Shown here: in pieces, positions 60,766 through 64,000 of the stretch
How positions within the stretch are numbered: the stretch's first letter is position 1
Layout of the letters: each line of letters opens with the position of its first letter
Assembly (NCBI RefSeq): GCF_014596475.1
Contig: NZ_MECJ01000012.1
Location: 1-64,000 of the forward strand
DNA from: Streptomyces sp. CBMA152
GTDB lineage: Bacteria; Actinomycetota; Actinomycetes; Streptomycetales; Streptomycetaceae
Reading direction: 5' to 3'
Length of the DNA stretch: 64,000 bases
Notes under the pieces: model-generated
Seen by the model: only the letters and a program-made list of their open reading frames with translations
The model's database searches: none
What the model was told of the DNA's origin: nothing
Translations under genes and position numbers: made by a program

Positions 60766-61142
60766 CCGCTCCCTTCCTCCCCGGACCGTCCGATGAACGC
60801 CGCCCTGCCCGTGGGCCAGGCTGCGCCGGGATAGACCACCGCCGGGAGCCTGCTCGCGCGGAGCGGCACCGGCGGCCCCCGCCCCGCGCAGGCCCTGTCA
60901 GAGCGCCTGCCCAAGCGCTCCGCAGCTGGCCCGCGCCGGGCACCAGCTCTTGACGCCCGGCCGATCCTGGCCTCGCCGTCCCATGGCCTGGCGCGAGCAG
61001 ATACCCCTGCCTTGTGTAGCCACACGGTCTCCGTCTGCGATTTGGCAGTGGCAGTCGGCCGCAGACGGAACGGCACCGGCCGGCGCCACGGCCGGTCGGT
61101 GCCACTGGTTCCCAACTGATCTCACAATGAGAGGGGTTCGGC
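60766..61142 (+). other. Leader region of the isomerase-aminotransferase operon
   Basis: No gene is supported in this 377-bp stretch. Near 61071-61103 an imperfect hairpin can form (CGGCACCGGCC with GGCCGGTCGGTGCC), about 40 bp before the next start. GAGAGGGG just ahead of 61143 is the ribosome binding site. The hairpin could be part of leader control, but no known riboswitch is recognised. Confidence 0.45.
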
Positions 61143-61628
61143 ATGAAGCCGCTCCGGATCGCGATCGGCTCGGACATGGCGGGTCTGCGCTACAAGGCCG
61201 CCCTCGCCGAAGACCTGCGGGCCAGCCGCCAGGTTGTTTCGGTGATCGGTGTAGCGGACGACATGAGCGCGGAACCCGCCTACCCAGATGTTGCGTTCGC
61301 CGCGGCCCGACTGGTCGCACGCGGGAGCGCCGACCGGGCCCTGCTGATCTGCCACACCGGCCTCGGTATGGCCATCGCGGCGAACAAGGTGTGGGGCATC
61401 CGGGCGGTGACGGCCCGCGACTCGCTGTCCGTCCAGCACGCCGTCCTGTCCAACGACGCCCAGGTGTTAGCACTCGGACAGGGCGTGATCGGACTTGATG
61501 ACGCCCGGCTGCTGGTCCAGGAGTGGCTGAGCTACCGCTTCGACCCGGCCTCGTCGGCGGCGCGGAAGGTCGAGGCGATCACCGCGTACGAGCACCGCGC
61601 CCACGACGCCGCGATGCGGGGGCTGTGA
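61143..61628 (+). CDS. RpiB/LacAB-family sugar-phosphate isomerase
   Basis: The 161-residue product has the family's start IAIGSDMAGLRYKAALAEDL, the catalytic-region Cys in ALLICHTGLGMAIAANKVWG and the conserved VTARDSLSVQHAVLSNDAQV. It should interconvert aldose and ketose phosphates. ATG 61143 follows GAGAGGGG. Its TGA overlaps the aminotransferase ATG. Presence beside a sugar aminotransferase suggests supply of a dedicated sugar precursor rather than general metabolism. Confidence 0.85.
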   Translation: MKPLRIAIGSDMAGLRYKAALAEDLRASRQVVSVIGVADDMSAEPAYPDVAFAAARLVARGSADRALLICHTGLGMAIAANKVWGIRAVTARDSLSVQHAVLSNDAQVLALGQGVIGLDDARLLVQEWLSYRFDPASSAARKVEAITAYEHRAHDAAMRGL

Positions 61629-62833
61629 TGCCTACTGACCTGGCGACCGTCCCGGCGGGACGGGAAGGGCTGCGGTGGCCGGTGGAGCCAGCACAGGGCG
61701 GCTGGTACACCGAGGCGGAGCACGCTGCGGTGCGGGCGGTGATGGCCGAGTCCGACGACTGGCGCGTCGGCTGGAAGGCCGGCGACTACACGGTCCGGTT
61801 CGAGGACGCCTTCGCCCACTACACCGGGGCCGGGTGCGCGGTCGCGTTCAACTCCGGCGGCACCGCGTTGGAGATGTGCCTGGCCTACCTGGAGCTGCGG
61901 CCGGGAGACGAGGTGATCTCGTGCGCCGTGCAGTTCACGGGCCCTCACCTGGCGGTGATCCACCAGGGTGGCCGTCTGGTGCTCGCCGAGCCCGAGCCGG
62001 AGACCTTGAGCCTCGATCCCTGCGACGTCGAGCGGGTCCTGGGGCCGCGAACTCGGGCGATCATCGTGACGCACTGGAACGGGGCGGTCGCCGACCTGCG
62101 CCCGTTCCTCGACCTCGCCGACCGCCACCCGCACCCGGTGCACGGCCCGCCAGTGGTGATCGTGGACGCGGCCAGGGCCTGCGGCGGGTGCAGCGGCACC
62201 GGGGTGCGCGTGGGCGCGGAGGGCTGGGCGACGGTGTTCTCCTTCGAGTCGAAGAAGCTGATGAGCACGTTCGGGCAGGGTGGCATGGTCACCACCAACG
62301 ACCCCGCTCTGGCAGGCCGGTTGCGGTGGCTGCGCACGTACGGCGGCACCGAGCACTGGGGCACCAACCAGCTGATGAGCAAGGTGCAGGCCGCGGTCGG
62401 GCTCGTGCAGCTGGAGCGCCTGGACGAGATGAACCAGGCCCGCATCCTCCGGGCCCACGACCGCACCCGGGCCCTGGCCGGCATCGACGAGCTGACCACG
62501 CCGCCTCAGCTCGACGAACAGCGGCACCTGTACTACCGGCACAACCTCCTGGTCCCCGACGCGTGGGCCGGGCACGGCCGCGACCGGCTGATGCACCTGC
62601 TGGCCAAGCGGCACGGGGTCGGCTCGATCATCAGCGACCGTCCCGCCTACCAGTTCCACCGCCTGGTGGCCGAGCACACCGCCGGGCAGCGCTGCCCGCG
62701 CGCCGAACAGCTCACCGCCCGGCTGCTGTGCCCGTGCCTGCACCCCCAGATGAGCCCCGCCGAGGAGCAGCAGGTCGCCGACGCGATCCGCGAGGCCATC
62801 GCCCATCTCGCCCGCACCCACCCCACCGACTGA
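61628..62833 (+). CDS. DegT/DnrJ/EryC1/StrS-family aminotransferase
   Basis: The 401-residue product has FNSGGTALEMCLAYLELRPG (PLP phosphate site), VVIVDAARACGGCSG (Asp contacting the pyridine nitrogen) and FSFESKKLMSTFGQGGMVTT with the PLP-binding Lys. This family transaminates ketosugars in antibiotics, aminosugars and cyclitols. ATG 61628 overlaps the isomerase stop. The radical SAM gene follows 13 bp later. Confidence 0.9.
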   Translation: MPTDLATVPAGREGLRWPVEPAQGGWYTEAEHAAVRAVMAESDDWRVGWKAGDYTVRFEDAFAHYTGAGCAVAFNSGGTALEMCLAYLELRPGDEVISCAVQFTGPHLAVIHQGGRLVLAEPEPETLSLDPCDVERVLGPRTRAIIVTHWNGAVADLRPFLDLADRHPHPVHGPPVVIVDAARACGGCSGTGVRVGAEGWATVFSFESKKLMSTFGQGGMVTTNDPALAGRLRWLRTYGGTEHWGTNQLMSKVQAAVGLVQLERLDEMNQARILRAHDRTRALAGIDELTTPPQLDEQRHLYYRHNLLVPDAWAGHGRDRLMHLLAKRHGVGSIISDRPAYQFHRLVAEHTAGQRCPRAEQLTARLLCPCLHPQMSPAEEQQVADAIREAIAHLARTHPTD

Positions 62834-62846
62834 AACCGGGTTCGCC

Positions 62847-64000
62847 ATGTCCCAGCTGACCGACGAGATCGACGCCATCCGGGCACGGGAGATCCAGCTG
62901 TCCGCCCCCTACGAGCCCAAGGACCCCGAGGGACTGTTGCGTCTGGTGTTCCTGCTGCCGTTCGGGCACGCCTACTCGTTGATGTGCACCGGCCCGATGG
63001 GCCTGCACGACCTGATCAACCGCAGCCCCCAGATCCCCGCCGTCGCCGAACGCGCCCTGCAGTACGACTGCCTGCGGCGCGACGGGAACCGCCTGACCAC
63101 CCCCGACGGGGTGGCCTACCGCAGCATCGAATCGCCCGCCCCCGTCAACGAGGCCGACATCGTCGGCGTCTCCCTGATCAACGCCGGGGACCTGCACAGC
63201 CTGCTACGCCTCCTCGACCTCGCCGGGATCCCGCGCCGCAGCACCGACAGGATCCCCGGCAAGCACCCGCTGGTGATCGGCGGGAACCAGGGCCTGGCGG
63301 ACCCCGAGCCGCTGGCGGACTACCTCGACGTGATCGCGGTCGGTGAAGCCGAACGCTCTCTCGCCGAGCTGATCCGCACCGTCCACGCCCACCGCACCGT
63401 CCCTAGGCCGATGCTGCTCCCCGAGCTCGCCCGCATTCCCGGCCTGTACGTCCCCTCCCTGTACACGCCGGAGTTCCGTCCCGGAGGCGGCATCCGGGCG
63501 ATCCGCCCCGCCACCGCGCTCGTCCCGGAGCAGGTCCACCCCCAGTATCTGAGGACGGAGGAGATCCACGAGGCGCACGTCACCTATCCGATCAGCGACG
63601 GCAGCGCCGCCGGGTTCCACCCCGTCCTCGGCTGCCTCCACACGTGCCTCTTTTGCAACCTCGGCAACCCGCCGTTCCGGCAGACGCCCCTCAAGGTGCT
63701 GACCGACTACGTCGACCGGCTGGAAGAGCACGGCATCTCGAAGATCATCATCAGTGCGCCGACGTTCACCCAGTACCGCCACCGCCAGCAGCTCCTGGAC
63801 CACATCCGCGCCTATGCCGAGCGAGCCGATGCCGACGGGCGGCGCGTGACCACCATCATCGGCTCGATCCGCGCCGACGAGATCAACGCCGACTACCTCG
63901 ACGCGGTGACCGAACTCGGCGACTTCGGGCACCTGTTCACCGAACTGCACCTCAAACAGACCCGCGGGGTGATCACCGTGGCACCGGAATGGGCCTCGCC
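62847..64000 (+). CDS. Radical SAM enzyme with B12-binding-like N terminus (cut by window end)
   Basis: The reading from ATG 62847 stays open to the window edge (384 codons). About residues 25-200 resemble a cobalamin-binding domain (VNEADIVGVSLINAGDLHSL, HPLVIGGNQGLADPEPLADY, LDVIAVGEAERSLAELI) but without the DxHxxG axial histidine. Next comes the radical SAM motif CLHTCLFC (CxxxCxxC, residues about 265-272) with HPVLG before it and NPPFRQTPLKVLTDYVDRL after it. The enzyme would use a 4Fe-4S cluster and S-adenosylmethionine for radical chemistry. It is the third gene of an operon with the isomerase and aminotransferase. Confidence 0.85.
   Translation, partial: MSQLTDEIDAIRAREIQLSAPYEPKDPEGLLRLVFLLPFGHAYSLMCTGPMGLHDLINRSPQIPAVAERALQYDCLRRDGNRLTTPDGVAYRSIESPAPVNEADIVGVSLINAGDLHSLLRLLDLAGIPRRSTDRIPGKHPLVIGGNQGLADPEPLADYLDVIAVGEAERSLAELIRTVHAHRTVPRPMLLPELARIPGLYVPSLYTPEFRPGGGIRAIRPATALVPEQVHPQYLRTEEIHEAHVTYPISDGSAAGFHPVLGCLHTCLFCNLGNPPFRQTPLKVLTDYVDRLEEHGISKIIISAPTFTQYRHRQQLLDHIRAYAERADADGRRVTTIIGSIRADEINADYLDAVTELGDFGHLFTELHLKQTRGVITVAPEWAS

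Noticed and set aside
61532..62878. 448-codon minus-strand frame
   Set aside because: Shadow of the StrS-type aminotransferase, which has its PLP motifs on the plus strand.

Overview
The window looks like the left end of a linear replicon (chromosome arm or large linear plasmid) of a Streptomyces or close relative. It opens with tightly packed palindromes of the actinomycete-telomere kind, most of it is very GC-rich, and it carries typical Streptomyces families: an XRE regulator with a DUF397 partner, an HATPase-type anti-sigma-like protein, a BTAD regulator, an actinobacterial Tad pilus locus and a telomere-adjacent helicase. No rRNA, tRNA or CRISPR array was seen. No tap/tpg end-patching genes and no intact replication gene were found, so chromosome and plasmid cannot be told apart.

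Layout. 1-168: telomere-like hairpins. 0.4-8.7 kb: minus-strand superfamily II helicase, then a plus-strand Tn7-like module in the order TniQ, TnsA-like, TnsB, TnsC. 9.4-10.4 kb: secreted glycine-rich protein. 10.8-13.9 kb: a RapZ-C-terminal/HIT fusion gene followed by decayed pieces (Nudix, second HIT, transposases). 13.9-21.2 kb: minus-strand group of lower apparent GC encoding a phospholipase D-fold protein, a GHSRG alpha/beta hydrolase, a beta-rich protein and a small leader-gene product, split by IS debris. 22.7-24.1 kb: a decayed Toprim-like gene interrupted by a small secreted-protein gene that sits between two inverted MITE-like copies. 24.3-32.5 kb: ImuB-like Y-family polymerase without obvious catalytic acids, a toxin-antitoxin pair, a dnaB remnant, a divergent HTH/membrane protein and CoiA-like protein, and a three-gene ECF sigma operon.

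33.3-39.9 kb: a candidate RiPP locus: XRE/TPR-type regulator, 34-residue peptide, PIMT-like methyltransferase, small proteins, an Fe/2-oxoglutarate oxygenase, an MFS exporter and a small kinase. 39.9-43.8 kb: a three-gene SMC-ATPase/nuclease defence operon of Lamassu (ABC-3C) type. 44.2-56.0 kb: a Tad pilus locus ending in an unusual membrane protein with LysM and BTAD domains. 56.2-60.8 kb: regulators and small proteins typical of Streptomyces, with tightly overlapping genes. 61.1-64.0 kb: start of a small biosynthetic operon (RpiB-like isomerase, DegT/StrS aminotransferase, radical SAM enzyme) that runs off the window.

Several otherwise good genes (Nudix, PhyH-like oxygenase, kinase, DUF574-type methyltransferase, a small secreted protein) are broken by single-base shifts. 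Some are real decay typical of chromosome ends; others could be assembly indels in GC-rich runs.
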